NCBI GenBank assembly: GCA_034716535.1
Contig: JAYEJW010000092.1
Location: forward strand, 1 to 41,961
Origin: JAYEJW01 sp034716535
Lineage (GTDB): Bacteria; Pseudomonadota; Gammaproteobacteria; Chromatiales; Chromatiaceae
Length of the DNA stretch: 41,961 nucleotides
Reading direction: 5' to 3'
A program made the translations under genes and the position numbers. Positions 1-9,321 of this stretch are shown piece by piece (within the stretch, counting starts at the first letter, position 1; every line of letters starts with the position of its first letter). The notes below the pieces were generated by a model. The model searched no databases. It saw only the letters and a list, made by a program, of their open reading frames with translations, and was not told the DNA's origin.

Positions 1-601
1 GGAAGAAGGCTAACCGTGATCCCGTCGACAGGTCCGTCCCGGTCGCGACCGCCACCGGCCCCGGCTTGTCGAGGAGATCACCAAAGGTCGCACCCTCGAA
101 CAAAACCTCGTCGTAATACTCCGCGGCCAGCTCCGAGCGCCCGGCGCTGCCGCCTATATACTTCGGCCAGTAGAGCGGATTGAGGGAGCGGGCGATCAGC
201 GCGCCCTGCACGTCACGCTTGAGGAACCGCTGCTCGTACTCCGAGAACAGCCGGTCTCCGTGGAGGGCATAGGAGAGCGCCGTGAAGCTTCCCCCCGAAA
301 CGCCCGTGATGATATCGACCTCGTCGACCAGCCGGCGGCGCTGGCCGCCGACTACGACGCTCGTGCGCCGCAGCTCCTCCAGCACGCCATAGGAGAAGGC
401 CGCCGCCCGCGTGCCGCCCCCGGAGAACGAGAGCACGAACAGGGTGTGCGGGTCATTGTTCTGGCGTTTGGGTATCAGCAGATACGGACGGTAGCCCGCC
501 CTTGGGTCGACCTTGTCGATCGGCTCGTTGATGGGCCGGGCGGCGCAGCCTGTCAGCACCATGGCGGCGAGGACCCAAGGAAGCACGCGAGCTGACGTCA
601 T
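1..601 (-). CDS. Patatin-like phospholipase lipoprotein, 3' end cut by window edge
   Basis: The minus-strand frame is open from an ATG at 601 to the edge, giving 200 residues without a stop. The protein starts with a lipoprotein signal (lipobox LTGC, Cys19), so it should be lipid-anchored in the envelope. Two patatin signatures follow: the oxyanion-hole motif GGGTR at about residues 61-65 and the nucleophile elbow GVSGGS at 100-105, with Ser102 the expected catalytic serine. The catalytic Asp would lie beyond the edge. Patatin proteins are Ser-Asp dyad lipid acyl hydrolases. The gene is the last visible member of a same-strand run with the propeller paralogues and the DUF1254 gene, 145 bp below the nearest one. 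Acyl hydrolase activity is inferred from the family; the substrate is unknown. Confidence 0.85.
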   Translation of the reverse strand, partial: MTSARVLPWVLAAMVLTGCAARPINEPIDKVDPRAGYRPYLLIPKRQNNDPHTLFVLSFSGGGTRAAAFSYGVLEELRRTSVVVGGQRRRLVDEVDIITGVSGGSFTALSYALHGDRLFSEYEQRFLKRDVQGALIARSLNPLYWPKYIGGSAGRSELAAEYYDEVLFEGATFGDLLDKPGPVAVATGTDLSTGSRLAFF

Positions 602-746
602 GATCGATACCCCTCCGGATTCTCCGCCTGCTTGCAAGTCTGTCGACAATTCTCGTTCATTACTCCACCCGAGAAAGACGCGATCCTTCGCTGCGACAAT
701 GCTCTCCGCCCTCGCATCCCCTCGCTGGCGCGCCAGCCCTACCCTG

Positions 747-2384
747 CTATTTGCCTGACTCGGCCGAAGGCTTCGGCATAACCTGCAACACATAAAACCC
801 CTTGCCCACCGCGGTCGGGAAATAGACGCGGCCACCGAAGCCCGGCGGGGTGAGCCCGTTGATGGACAGCGGCTCGAAAAAGTCGGATTCGGCCAGAATC
901 TTGCCGGTGGTGGCGTCGCGCCAGGTGAGCTGCTCTCTGTAGTTTTCGGTGAACAGGGCGATCTTGAGGGGCTCCTTCTCCACGTTCAGTTTCATATTGG
1001 TCAGGAGCAGCACCCGCTTGTCCTTCGGCCCGATCAGCGGCTGGAACGTCGTGCTGGTGTCGTCCACCACGAATGCCAGTTTCAGCTCACCGGTAACCTG
1101 GTCGATCTTGATGCCGGCCACCTTGCGCATGCCAACGTCGGCCGAATAGATCATGCTGTTCTCGGGGTCGGCGCCGTTCTTGGGTGGGGCGAAGCTCCAT
1201 TCGCCTTTCTTGAGCTCGCCGAACGGGAAGATGATCTGTTGCTTCGTCGGGTCTTTTTGGCTGGCGACCACGACGCTGGATGCGACGGTATCGCTACCGA
1301 TCCCGTTGAGTTGGGCCGCAATCCAATCGCCGATGACGGTGGGCGCCGCGGGCGTCGACTGGCCCTCGCGTATCGGCCGGATGATCCAGGATTCGTCCAG
1401 CGAGAGTTTTTTCGTCGCCGGATCCCAGAAGGCGCGTTGCACGCGGGTGTTCATGCCGATGTAGATGGCGATCCGGCCTTCGAAGGTCGTGATGATATGC
1501 GGCGCGGTAGCCGGCTCCGGCAACTCGATGTCGTGCAGCACCTCGAGCGTGCCTGGATCGACCGCCACCAACTGTGAGTTGGGCTGCTTCATGCCCTCCG
1601 CGGCACACTTGATGATCGCCACGGTGCCCTGCAGCGTGCAGCCGAACGGGCGCGTCTGGTCCTTGAGGATCAGCGTGCGGTCGGGCGCGATGGTGAGATG
1701 CTTGTAGTTTACGTCGGCGGTTGGAGCCGCGCCGCTGGGGAGATTGTTGTGCCTCAGGATCGCGCCCGTATCGGCATCGACGAGCACGATCTGGTTCGAC
1801 CAGGCGACGACGATGTTGCCGTTGTCGAGGATGTTGAGGTTGGCGTTGCCGATCCAATGGCCCGAGGCATTCAGGTTGTCGAGGTAGGTGCGCCAGATCT
1901 CCTTGCCGGTGGTCGCGTCGGCCTTGGCGACGAAGGGCCCGGCCATGTTCGGATCGTCGAGCGTCGGGTATTCGCCGCCGACGATGTAGAGCTCCCCCGG
2001 CTTGCGGTTGTTGATGTAGGACACCCCCGGAAAGTCGTCCTGGCTACGCCAGGCGTATACGTGATTCGGTCCATCCATCGACCCGGTGAAGGTCGCGCAG
2101 GGGAAGACACCGCTGCGTTGTGCATTGGCGATCTCCGCCCCGTTGAGCGAGGAGTAGTAGCCCGGCGTCGGGATCTGCTGCTGGCAGGCCAGCTCCTTCG
2201 CGTAGAGGCTGACCTCACCGGGCAGCGGGCCGTGGGCGGCGACCTCGTTCGACGTCAGGCCGACCTTGGCGACCTGCTCCCCGACCTTCGCACCGATGAC
2301 CGTGCCGAACAGCCGGTACGCAACGACCAGCACCAGGATGACGAGGGCCGCGACGGCCAGCTTGACGATGGTGAATTTCCTCAC
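747..2384 (-). CDS. Membrane-anchored PQQ-type beta-propeller protein, paralogue A
   Basis: A GTG start at 2384 is chosen because the encoded N-terminus then matches the ATG start of the upstream paralogue; longer in-frame versions run back into that gene. The product has 545 residues. One N-terminal hydrophobic helix (about residues 8-28) is followed by a long, presumably periplasmic region. This region contains PQQ/quinoprotein-like propeller blades, for example the ATTGKEIWRT blade motif near residue 160 and later DATTGKI. No complete set of dehydrogenase active-site residues was recognised, so it may be a scaffold or binding protein rather than an enzyme. By eye about two thirds of positions match paralogue B, and the two genes lie 40 bp apart on the same strand, which points to tandem duplication. 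The function is not known. Confidence 0.8.
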   Translation of the reverse strand: MRKFTIVKLAVAALVILVLVVAYRLFGTVIGAKVGEQVAKVGLTSNEVAAHGPLPGEVSLYAKELACQQQIPTPGYYSSLNGAEIANAQRSGVFPCATFTGSMDGPNHVYAWRSQDDFPGVSYINNRKPGELYIVGGEYPTLDDPNMAGPFVAKADATTGKEIWRTYLDNLNASGHWIGNANLNILDNGNIVVAWSNQIVLVDADTGAILRHNNLPSGAAPTADVNYKHLTIAPDRTLILKDQTRPFGCTLQGTVAIIKCAAEGMKQPNSQLVAVDPGTLEVLHDIELPEPATAPHIITTFEGRIAIYIGMNTRVQRAFWDPATKKLSLDESWIIRPIREGQSTPAAPTVIGDWIAAQLNGIGSDTVASSVVVASQKDPTKQQIIFPFGELKKGEWSFAPPKNGADPENSMIYSADVGMRKVAGIKIDQVTGELKLAFVVDDTSTTFQPLIGPKDKRVLLLTNMKLNVEKEPLKIALFTENYREQLTWRDATTGKILAESDFFEPLSINGLTPPGFGGRVYFPTAVGKGFYVLQVMPKPSAESGK

Positions 2385-2424
2385 GAGGTTTTCTCTCTCA
2401 AAATCGTCTTGGTCGATTGCACGG

Positions 2425-4056
2425 CTACTTGCCCGCCGCCGGTTTTGGCATGACCTGCAACACGTAGAAGCCCTTGCCGGTGGTCGTCGGGAAGTAGACG
2501 CGCCCGCCAAAGCCCGGCGGGGTCAGCGAGTTGATGGTCAACGGCTCGAAAAAATCGGATTCGGCGAGAATCCTGCCCGTGGCGGGGTCGCGCCAGGTGA
2601 GCTGTTCCTTGTAGTTGTTGGTGAAGATGGCCGTCATCAACGGCTCCTTCTGAACGTTCAGCTTCGCATTCGTGAGCAGCAGCACGCGCTTGTCCTTCGG
2701 GCCGATCAGCGGCTGGAAGGTGCTGGTCACATCGTCGACGACAAAGGCCACCTTCATCTCGCCGCTGGCCTGGTCGAGCTTGATGCCGGCGACCTTGCCC
2801 ATGCCCATGTCGGCCGAGTAGACCATGCCGTTCTCGGGATCGGCGCCCGCCTTCGGCGGGGCGAAGCTGAATCCGCCGGATTTCAGCGCCCCGAAAGGGA
2901 AGATTACCTTCATCTTCTTCGCGTCGTCGCGGTGGATCGCCGTGATGCTCGACGCGGCCTCCTTGCTGCCGGCACCGTTGAGCTGCACCACGATCCAGTC
3001 GCCGATCACGCTCGGCGCGGTGGCGGCGCTCTGGCCCTTCTGCATCGGGAACACCTGCCAGGACTCGTCGGCCGACAGCTTCTTCGCTGCCGGGTCCCAG
3101 AAGTAGCGCCGCACGCTCGTGGCCATGCCGACGTAGATGGCGATCTGGTCGTGGAGCCTCGTGACGATGTGCGGCGACGGCGCCGGCTCGGGCAGCTGCA
3201 GCATGTCCAGCACCTCGAGCGTGTCCGGGTTCACCGCGACCAGCACCGAGTTCGGCAGCTTCATGCCGTCCTGGATGCACTTGATGATGCCCAGCGTGCC
3301 TTGCCCTTTGCAATCGGCCGGCCGCGTCTGGTTCTTGTAGATCAGCGTGCGATCGGGCGCGATCGTCAGGTGCTTGAAGTTGGACGCGGCGGGCGGCGCG
3401 ACACCGGCGGGCAGCGCGCTGATCTTCAGGATCTGGCCGGTGTCGCCGTCGACGAGCAACGCGTTGTTCGACCAGGACAGCGCGAGATTGCCGTTGTCGA
3501 GGATGTTGAGGTTGGTATTGCCGATGTACCAGCCCGACGCGTTCGCGTTGTCGAAGTAGGTGCGCCAGAGCTCCCTCCCCGTGGTGGCATCGGCCTTGGC
3601 GAGGTAGGGCCCGGCCGGTATCGGATCGGCGGCCGTGGGGACCTCGCCGCCGATGATGTAGAGCTCGCCGGGCTTGCGGTTGTTGATGTAGGCGATGCCC
3701 GGGTAGTCGTCGGCGCTGTGCCAGGCGTACACCTGGTTGGGGCCGTCCATCGAACCGAGGAACGTGGCACAGGGGAACACACCGCTGCGCTCGCTGTCGG
3801 CGATCTCCGCGCCGTTCAGGGAAGAGTAGTAGCCGGGCGTCGGTATCTTCTGCTGGCAGGCCAGCTCCTGCGCATAGAGGCTGACGTCGCCGGGCAGCGG
3901 GCCATTGGCCGCGACTTGGTTCGGGGTCAGGCCGATCTTGGCGACCTGCTCCTCGACCTTGGCCCCGATGAGGGTCCCTCCGAGCCGATACACGACGATC
4001 AGCGCGAGGACGATCAACGTCCCCACCGCCAGCTTGATGATGGTGGATTTATTCAT
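2425..4056 (-). CDS. Membrane-anchored PQQ-type beta-propeller protein, paralogue B
   Basis: The ATG at 4056 is preceded by an AGGAG ribosome-binding site. The 543-residue product has an N-terminal hydrophobic helix (about residues 6-25) and a long extracytoplasmic part with propeller-type motifs such as ATTGRELWRT. It shares near-identical blocks with paralogue A, including the GYYSSLNGAEI segment, the YINNRKPGELYI segment and the C-terminal PPGFGGRVYFP segment. Cysteines near the N-terminus (ACQQ, FPCATF) are conserved in both, so disulfides are possible. It lies 69 bp downstream of the DUF1254 gene and 40 bp upstream of paralogue A, probably in one transcription unit. The specific role is unknown. 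Confidence 0.82.
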   Translation of the reverse strand: MNKSTIIKLAVGTLIVLALIVVYRLGGTLIGAKVEEQVAKIGLTPNQVAANGPLPGDVSLYAQELACQQKIPTPGYYSSLNGAEIADSERSGVFPCATFLGSMDGPNQVYAWHSADDYPGIAYINNRKPGELYIIGGEVPTAADPIPAGPYLAKADATTGRELWRTYFDNANASGWYIGNTNLNILDNGNLALSWSNNALLVDGDTGQILKISALPAGVAPPAASNFKHLTIAPDRTLIYKNQTRPADCKGQGTLGIIKCIQDGMKLPNSVLVAVNPDTLEVLDMLQLPEPAPSPHIVTRLHDQIAIYVGMATSVRRYFWDPAAKKLSADESWQVFPMQKGQSAATAPSVIGDWIVVQLNGAGSKEAASSITAIHRDDAKKMKVIFPFGALKSGGFSFAPPKAGADPENGMVYSADMGMGKVAGIKLDQASGEMKVAFVVDDVTSTFQPLIGPKDKRVLLLTNAKLNVQKEPLMTAIFTNNYKEQLTWRDPATGRILAESDFFEPLTINSLTPPGFGGRVYFPTTTGKGFYVLQVMPKPAAGK

Positions 4057-4125
4057 GTCCGTCTCCTGTCAGTCTCGATGGAAAGCCGTCGCTGCGGAGC
4101 ACCCGATGTGCCCCGAAGCCCCGAC

Positions 4126-6966
4126 CTATCTGCCCGGCCCCGTGGCCTCGAAGGCTGCCTTGGTGGTGTACTCGCCGCGGGGGTAATAGGGCCCCATCAC
4201 GGCCTCTTCCATGCCGGGCTTGGTCACGTGGTTGGGGCTCTGCGCCCAGTCCGGGGCGTTGGCGATGAAGCGCAGCATCAGCATGCCGAAGTCTTCACGG
4301 TTCTTCGGCCCGTCGATGCCTTCGCCGCGCGGGCTCCATTCGATCCAGGCCACGCCATTCTCAGGTGTCGCGTTTTTCGGCCGGTCTTCCTTGCGGCTGT
4401 AGACGATGGTGTAGTTGCCGTCCGCATCCAGCGGCACCTGCATGTCGGTCAGGGCGTCGACGATCTGCCCTGAAGGCATGGCCTCGCAGCTCACCAGCGA
4501 CCAGTACTGGGTCTGCGCCGCCGGCATCACCTCGAGCCCCTTGCCGCCGGCCCCGGCGTAGGTGTCGGGGAAGGTCGGCATCTTGCCTCGCATGACATAG
4601 ACCGGACCGAACGCGCGCGAGAGCTGGATGAACATGTACTCGGTCTCCGGATCGCCGCCCCCGTCGATGGCGCCGGCGAAGGGGATCTTGGCCTGCTCCT
4701 CGGGAGTCTTGAAGGAGCCGAGGATCGAGTACTTCATGTTCCAGTACTTCTCCCACCGGGGTTCCTTGCGCGCCGGCGCCGTGGCAGGAGCGAGCGTGGG
4801 ATCGTTGCCCTTGGCGTGCAGCAGCTGCTGCCACTGCTCGGCGCTGACGGGCGCCTTGGGGGCCTCCATGGGCCGGCCGAACTGCTCGACCACGTCTGCG
4901 GCCGAGAGCTTGGTGCCGTCGGCCAGGGTGCCCTCGTAGGTCGGCAGCCCGGCTCCCGCGGCGGGTGTATCCGCAGGCCCCCAGCCCGCGCCGTCGCTGC
5001 CCTGGTTCGAGAGATAGGTGCGGTTGACGAACATCAGCTCGGCGCCGTCCTTGCCGACGTAGAGCGCGTTGGACGGTCGCTGGGCGGCATCGGCCGGTGG
5101 GTCCTCGGCCAGGATGTGCAATTTGAAGTCGCGCTGCTCCGCGAGCCGATCGGCGCCGACCCGGAAGGGGTTGGTGGAGCCCGGATCCGGTTCGATATGC
5201 GGCCCCGAGAGATCCTCGCCGATGGAGACGAAGGTCGCGCCCTCTGCCTTGTAGAGCGCGAACTGGAAGTAGCGCGCCCGGGGGTAGGTGTAGTTCAGGG
5301 TCAGGCTCGCACCGGCGGGCATCGCCAGGCGGCCGATGAAGTAGGTCGACTGCATGTCCGGCCAGAGGTTGGGGTTCTGGATCGGCCTGGGGTATTCGAG
5401 GTAGTGCCAGTAGCCCCAGCCGCGCGGGCCCTGGAATAGGTCATCGTGACCGTAGCGGGTGTCGGTACGGACGATGTTCTCCAAGGATTTGTCGCCGAAG
5501 CGTTTCACGTTCAGTGAGTTGAGGTTCTCCACCGGTATCAGCGCGGGCGGCTGCCAGGTCCCCTTGCCGAGCGGATAGACCGACGGCTGCTCGGTCTTGG
5601 GCCAGTACAGGCGCAAAACGACGAACATCGGGCCGTCCGGCGCCGGCAGCCAGTTGAATTCCTTGTCCTTGCCGGGGGAGTCCTTTTGGACGTAGATGGT
5701 GAGGGAACCGTCGGCGTTCTTCTTCAGCTGCTCCAGCATGGGCGCGTTGATGAGATAGCGGTCGATCGGATTGTCGATCAGCAGCTGGGTGCGGCCGTCG
5801 TACATGGTGATCGACCAGAAGGCATTGACCGGCGGCAACTGCCCCGGCGCGAAGGTCATCTGGTAAGTGTGCTTGGCACCATCGAGGACGATGCCGTTCA
5901 CATCGTGGCGGGTGTAGGGGTAGACGGCCTCCGCTTTGCTGTTGCCGTAGATGCCCAGCTTGGCGGCGGCGGCGCGCAGGGCCCAGTCGCCCTGGTAGAA
6001 GTCGCGGTTGCCCGCGACCGAGCCGATGCGCCAGCCGTTGACCAGGGTGCCGACGCTCGCCGCGGTCTTCCCGATCTTGGCCGAGGCCGCCTTCACCCCC
6101 GCCCCGAGCGCGGCCGCGGCCTCTGGCGGCAGCGCCTTGTGCGGGGCCTTCGCGCCCGCACCGATGCCAATGGTCGCGAACCTCTCGCGCAGGGGCTGCT
6201 CTACCGCGGCGCTGCCGACGGTCGGGCAGAACTGCAGCAGGAAGTCGAGATACTCGGCAAAGCGGGTCGACAAGGCCTCCTGCTCGAACTTGGGCCAGTC
6301 GATGGCCGGCGCGGCGGGGGGCGCCGTCTGGCCCAGGAAGGTCGACAGCGGCTCCACCTTGTAGCCGGCCTGGACCTCCTTCACCTTGTCCATGTCGGCG
6401 GCATCGAAGAGCTGAGTGCGGTAGATCGCCAGGCTGAACTGGGTCTCGCTGGTGAAGGTCTTGGCGATGCCCTTGGGCGTTTCCCCCTGCCAGTCGGGGC
6501 CCGAGACCAGGTAGCAGCCGGCACCGTTACCGGTGGTGCGGCTGCCCATGTAGCCGTAGTTGTCGGTGTACAGATCGACGAGCTGCACGTCGTAATAGCG
6601 CGCCTTCTCGATCTCCGGCATGCACAGCACCATGGGCTCGGCGCGCAGGTCGAGCATCGCCATCGAGTAGGGCGTATCGCTGTTGGGCGTGCTGATGCCG
6701 GTGTCCTTGGGCGTGAACACGCGCGCCTCGTTGCTGATCTGGTTGATCGGCGCCTTGAACTGTCCCGAATCGGGGTCGATGAAGTACTTGTACGCGACGG
6801 CGTAGCCGACAATCATCGGGAAGCCGTAGAGATAGGCCTCCTCGGCGATGGCCTCGATCTCGCTCGAGGCGGGCGTCTCCTCGGCCTGCGCCGGATCGGG
6901 TCTCGCCCCGAGCAGAATGACAGTGGCGATGAACGACACCGCCAGCTTCAGCAGCTTGGTACGCAT
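4126..6966 (-). CDS. Exported DUF1254/DUF1214 protein with an extra C-terminal region
   Basis: The ATG at 6966 is chosen because it has an AAAGGAA ribosome-binding site and begins a clear signal peptide ending PAQA-EE; upstream in-frame sequence does not look like protein. The product has 946 residues. The first half carries DUF1254 (roughly residues 35-190, with NSDTPYSMAMLDL) and then DUF1214 (roughly 330-450, with NAFWSITMYDGR). The last 450 or so residues form a second block with RYFQFALYKAEG and FKLHILAED segments and a separate C-terminal part. Many DUF1254/DUF1214 proteins end after the first half, so this looks like a fusion. DUF1254 proteins have no agreed biochemical function. The protein is predicted to be periplasmic or secreted and heads the run of propeller and patatin genes. 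Confidence 0.87.
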   Translation of the reverse strand: MRTKLLKLAVSFIATVILLGARPDPAQAEETPASSEIEAIAEEAYLYGFPMIVGYAVAYKYFIDPDSGQFKAPINQISNEARVFTPKDTGISTPNSDTPYSMAMLDLRAEPMVLCMPEIEKARYYDVQLVDLYTDNYGYMGSRTTGNGAGCYLVSGPDWQGETPKGIAKTFTSETQFSLAIYRTQLFDAADMDKVKEVQAGYKVEPLSTFLGQTAPPAAPAIDWPKFEQEALSTRFAEYLDFLLQFCPTVGSAAVEQPLRERFATIGIGAGAKAPHKALPPEAAAALGAGVKAASAKIGKTAASVGTLVNGWRIGSVAGNRDFYQGDWALRAAAAKLGIYGNSKAEAVYPYTRHDVNGIVLDGAKHTYQMTFAPGQLPPVNAFWSITMYDGRTQLLIDNPIDRYLINAPMLEQLKKNADGSLTIYVQKDSPGKDKEFNWLPAPDGPMFVVLRLYWPKTEQPSVYPLGKGTWQPPALIPVENLNSLNVKRFGDKSLENIVRTDTRYGHDDLFQGPRGWGYWHYLEYPRPIQNPNLWPDMQSTYFIGRLAMPAGASLTLNYTYPRARYFQFALYKAEGATFVSIGEDLSGPHIEPDPGSTNPFRVGADRLAEQRDFKLHILAEDPPADAAQRPSNALYVGKDGAELMFVNRTYLSNQGSDGAGWGPADTPAAGAGLPTYEGTLADGTKLSAADVVEQFGRPMEAPKAPVSAEQWQQLLHAKGNDPTLAPATAPARKEPRWEKYWNMKYSILGSFKTPEEQAKIPFAGAIDGGGDPETEYMFIQLSRAFGPVYVMRGKMPTFPDTYAGAGGKGLEVMPAAQTQYWSLVSCEAMPSGQIVDALTDMQVPLDADGNYTIVYSRKEDRPKNATPENGVAWIEWSPRGEGIDGPKNREDFGMLMLRFIANAPDWAQSPNHVTKPGMEEAVMGPYYPRGEYTTKAAFEATGPGR

Positions 6967-7042
6967 TGGGATTTCCTTTGGTTGATGAGGCCCGGTGTAC
7001 GCTCCCACGAGCGGGCACGCGCGGATCGACATCGGCTCGTGA

Positions 7043-8267
7043 TTAGAACTGCCAGTTGTAGTAACCGGCGACGAAGAGGGTTCCCGTGTTCTCGTAGGAG
7101 CCGACCAGGTCCCCGTGGCCACCGAGGGCAACCGGGGTATCGCTCTGGAGATTGGTGTCCAGGGTTCCCCCATACAGGTATTCCGCCGCGATGCCCCAGT
7201 AGGATGTCTTGCTCAACTGCCGCTGACCACCGATGCCGAAACGCCAGGCCGAATTGATGGGCAGGAGAGGCGAGACGTCGCCCGACTGGAAGCCGCTGTC
7301 GTAGGCGATGCCGAAATTGAGCGACCAGGGATCGCTGATTCGGTACTGTGCCCCCAGGGCGACGTGCCAGGTGTCCTCGAAGTCGAGATCGGTGGTGACG
7401 CTCGTCGGATTCAGGCTGTTGTCGATGCCGATCTGAACCTGGCCGAACTGGGACCACTGCTGCCAGCCGACGCTTCCCAGCACCGCCCAGCGCTCGTCCA
7501 CCTGCTTGAACAGGCTGCCCATCACCTGCTGCGGAACCCTGATGCCGACTTTTAGGCTCGAATCGAGCAGGCCGCGGCTGCCGAACAGCCGATTCAGACG
7601 GGGGGCAAGATTGGAAAACTCATTTGCCCCCTCGAAGTCGAGATCGACCTGCGAGTTCCAGGTGAGTCCGATGCGGGTCCCGGCGTCGATCTCGTAGAGC
7701 AGGCCGAGATTCGCGCCCAACCCCCAGCTGGTGTCCTCCACCGAGAGCTTCCCGTCACCGTAGCGGGGATCGACATTGTTGATCGCCACCTGGTTCTCAT
7801 AGATGCCGTACATGACATTCAGGCTGGCCCCGACGGACAGCCTGTCGTTCACCCTGTAGGCGACGGAGGGCAGGATGGACAGCCCCCAGCAGCGTCGTCT
7901 TCTGCACGTAGTAGCGGCCCGCCCAGTCATCGCCATAGTCCAGGGGTGCGCCGAAGTTGCCGGTCGCGGCAAACCCGAGCTTGAGGTCGGGGGACAGGCT
8001 GTAGCTCAAGAAGCCGCCGCCGCCGAGGAACCAGCCGCCGGATCCGAAGGCATTGCCGCCGTCGCCGGTACCCAACCCTGGAGAGGTGCCCGGCCCGAGG
8101 GAAAACTCCGTCCTGCCATAGTCGATCTGGCCCGACGCGAGGAATTGCGTCCCCTCCAGTCGGGTCATTCCCGCGGGATTGGTCAGCACGGTGGATGCGT
8201 CCTGGGCGCGGGCGATGATGGCAGCCGCAAGGCGCGGCGCATCGATGGAAAATCTCCGTCTGCTCAT
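7043..8267 (-). pseudogene. FadL/OMPP1/TodX-type outer-membrane porin, frameshifted and lacking a normal N-terminus
   Basis: Two overlapping minus-strand frames together give one FadL-family barrel. The first runs from the ATG at 8267 (GAGAGG ribosome-binding site) and has the family hallmark DASTVLTNPAGMTRLEG. The second continues with VNDRLSVGASLNVMYG and ends in a C-terminal Phe (NWQF), typical of outer-membrane barrels. The switch lies at a run of five C at 7883-7887; four would keep one frame and read TTLLGLSILPSVAYR. The N-terminus is also abnormal. MSRRRFSIDAPRLAAAI joins directly to IARAQDAST, so most of the signal peptide core and the usual N-terminal plug segment are absent. FadL proteins import long-chain fatty acids and other hydrophobic compounds. 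Two independent defects favour a pseudogene; a sequencing error could explain only the frameshift. Confidence 0.75.
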
Positions 8268-8452
8268 GGAACCCTCTCGTTCATTGCTGTGCCGCTATTT
8301 CGGACGCTGCCGCTCACGGCCATCGCTGACCTTGATCCGCTGGCGATCCGAGAGGCGCGTCGGTTGGGGACGCTCCATCTGCACCGGCCGAGCGTCGTGA
8401 AGATGGCGGGGTGGGCGCCCCGCGCGGGAAACAGCCTCGAGTCGGCGGTTCC

Positions 8453-8815
8453 TCAGCGCGGGTCGTAAGGACCCCGCGGATCGGCAATACCGCGCGGATC
8501 GGCAATGCCTCGTGGGTCCGCGACCCCGCGCGGGCCCCCGAACCGGCCTGCGTAGAGATGGTCTGTGGGAGCAGTCACAGCGGTGCCGGTCGCGCCCTGG
8601 GCAGGCCTCGCGGGACCGGCGCCTACCGCGCCGCCGCCGTACCCCAGGCTGTTTCCGACCCCCGGTCGGGCACCCAGCGACCCGGCCCGGGCGTAGTCGC
8701 CCTGATTCCAGGTGCCCATGCTCGAGGCGACGGGCAGAGGTCCGCCGAGCAGCAAAAGGGCCAAGAGTCCAACCGTCGACTTTCTCGTCAACCCTTTCTG
8801 CTCGATTTTCTGCAT
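8453..8815 (-). CDS. Small secreted protein with C-terminal ADPRG tandem repeats
   Basis: The 120-residue product has a signal peptide (KSTVGLLALLLLGGPLP followed by VASS) and a low-complexity mature part rich in Gly, Ala and Pro. The last 25 residues are tandem repeats of a GIADPR-type hexapeptide, encoded by near-identical 18-bp units at about 8463-8520. No known domain was recognised. It sits in the same-strand run between the FadL-like gene and another small secreted protein, which suggests an envelope or secreted role. The short repeat units could vary in copy number by slippage. The signal peptide and coherent composition support a real gene, but no family is recognised. Confidence 0.6.
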   Translation of the reverse strand: MQKIEQKGLTRKSTVGLLALLLLGGPLPVASSMGTWNQGDYARAGSLGARPGVGNSLGYGGGAVGAGPARPAQGATGTAVTAPTDHLYAGRFGGPRGVADPRGIADPRGIADPRGPYDPR

Positions 8816-9000
8816 GGTTCAGGTTCCTCCAATTAGTTTGCGGTCAGGGCGGCCCCGATGGGGGCCACCACCAGATTGAGGTTCACGTGCTGTGTGCCAT
8901 CCGGTAACGAGATGGAGCCGCTGGGATGGATCAGGTCGGCCTTGCCAGTAGAAGTCCGCGGCGATTGTGCTCACCGATGGAAAGCGGAGCGGAAGCCTGG

Positions 9001-9321
9001 TCAATCCACCTTGACGACGACATATCGACTTCCGGAGGCCTGGTAGTAAGTCCCCCCGCACTGGTGCAGAGCCGTCCCTTCGACGACGACGGTCGTGCAG
9101 CCCCGGGGAAGGCTCGCCGCATAGACAGCCGTGGCATAAATGTGGCGCCGGGTGGTGCGGCGAGCGACACCGGCGACGCTGATGGGCGTCAAGGGTCTCC
9201 CGAACCGGGCCTCGGCCTCCTCAATCATCCACCCAGATGGTATCCAGCCATCGACCGTTAGGGCAGCGGCAATCAAGCCGACGCTCACGGCCGCTTGGCG
9301 AAGTGTCTTCCTCAAGCTCAT
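9001..9321 (-). CDS. Small secreted protein of unknown function
   Basis: The ATG at 9321 is chosen because of the strong GGGGGAG ribosome-binding site; the frame upstream of it does not look coding. The 106-residue product begins with a signal peptide (MSLRKTLRQAAVSVGLIAAAL). The mature domain is rich in beta-branched residues and contains a Cys pair in the segments GCTTVVV and QCGGTYYQ, followed by RYVVVKVD at the C-terminus. I recall similar short secreted proteins in other proteobacteria, all uncharacterised. Its start codon overlaps the stop of a short upstream reading frame (ATGA), which suggests translational coupling to a gene that may be a remnant here. Confidence 0.7.
   Translation of the reverse strand: MSLRKTLRQAAVSVGLIAAALTVDGWIPSGWMIEEAEARFGRPLTPISVAGVARRTTRRHIYATAVYAASLPRGCTTVVVEGTALHQCGGTYYQASGSRYVVVKVD

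Noticed and set aside
2266..4473. 735-codon plus-strand open frame opposite the two propeller genes
   Set aside because: It has no domain or start signal and mirrors the coding strand of two genes with clear propeller motifs; long antisense frames are expected in GC-rich DNA.
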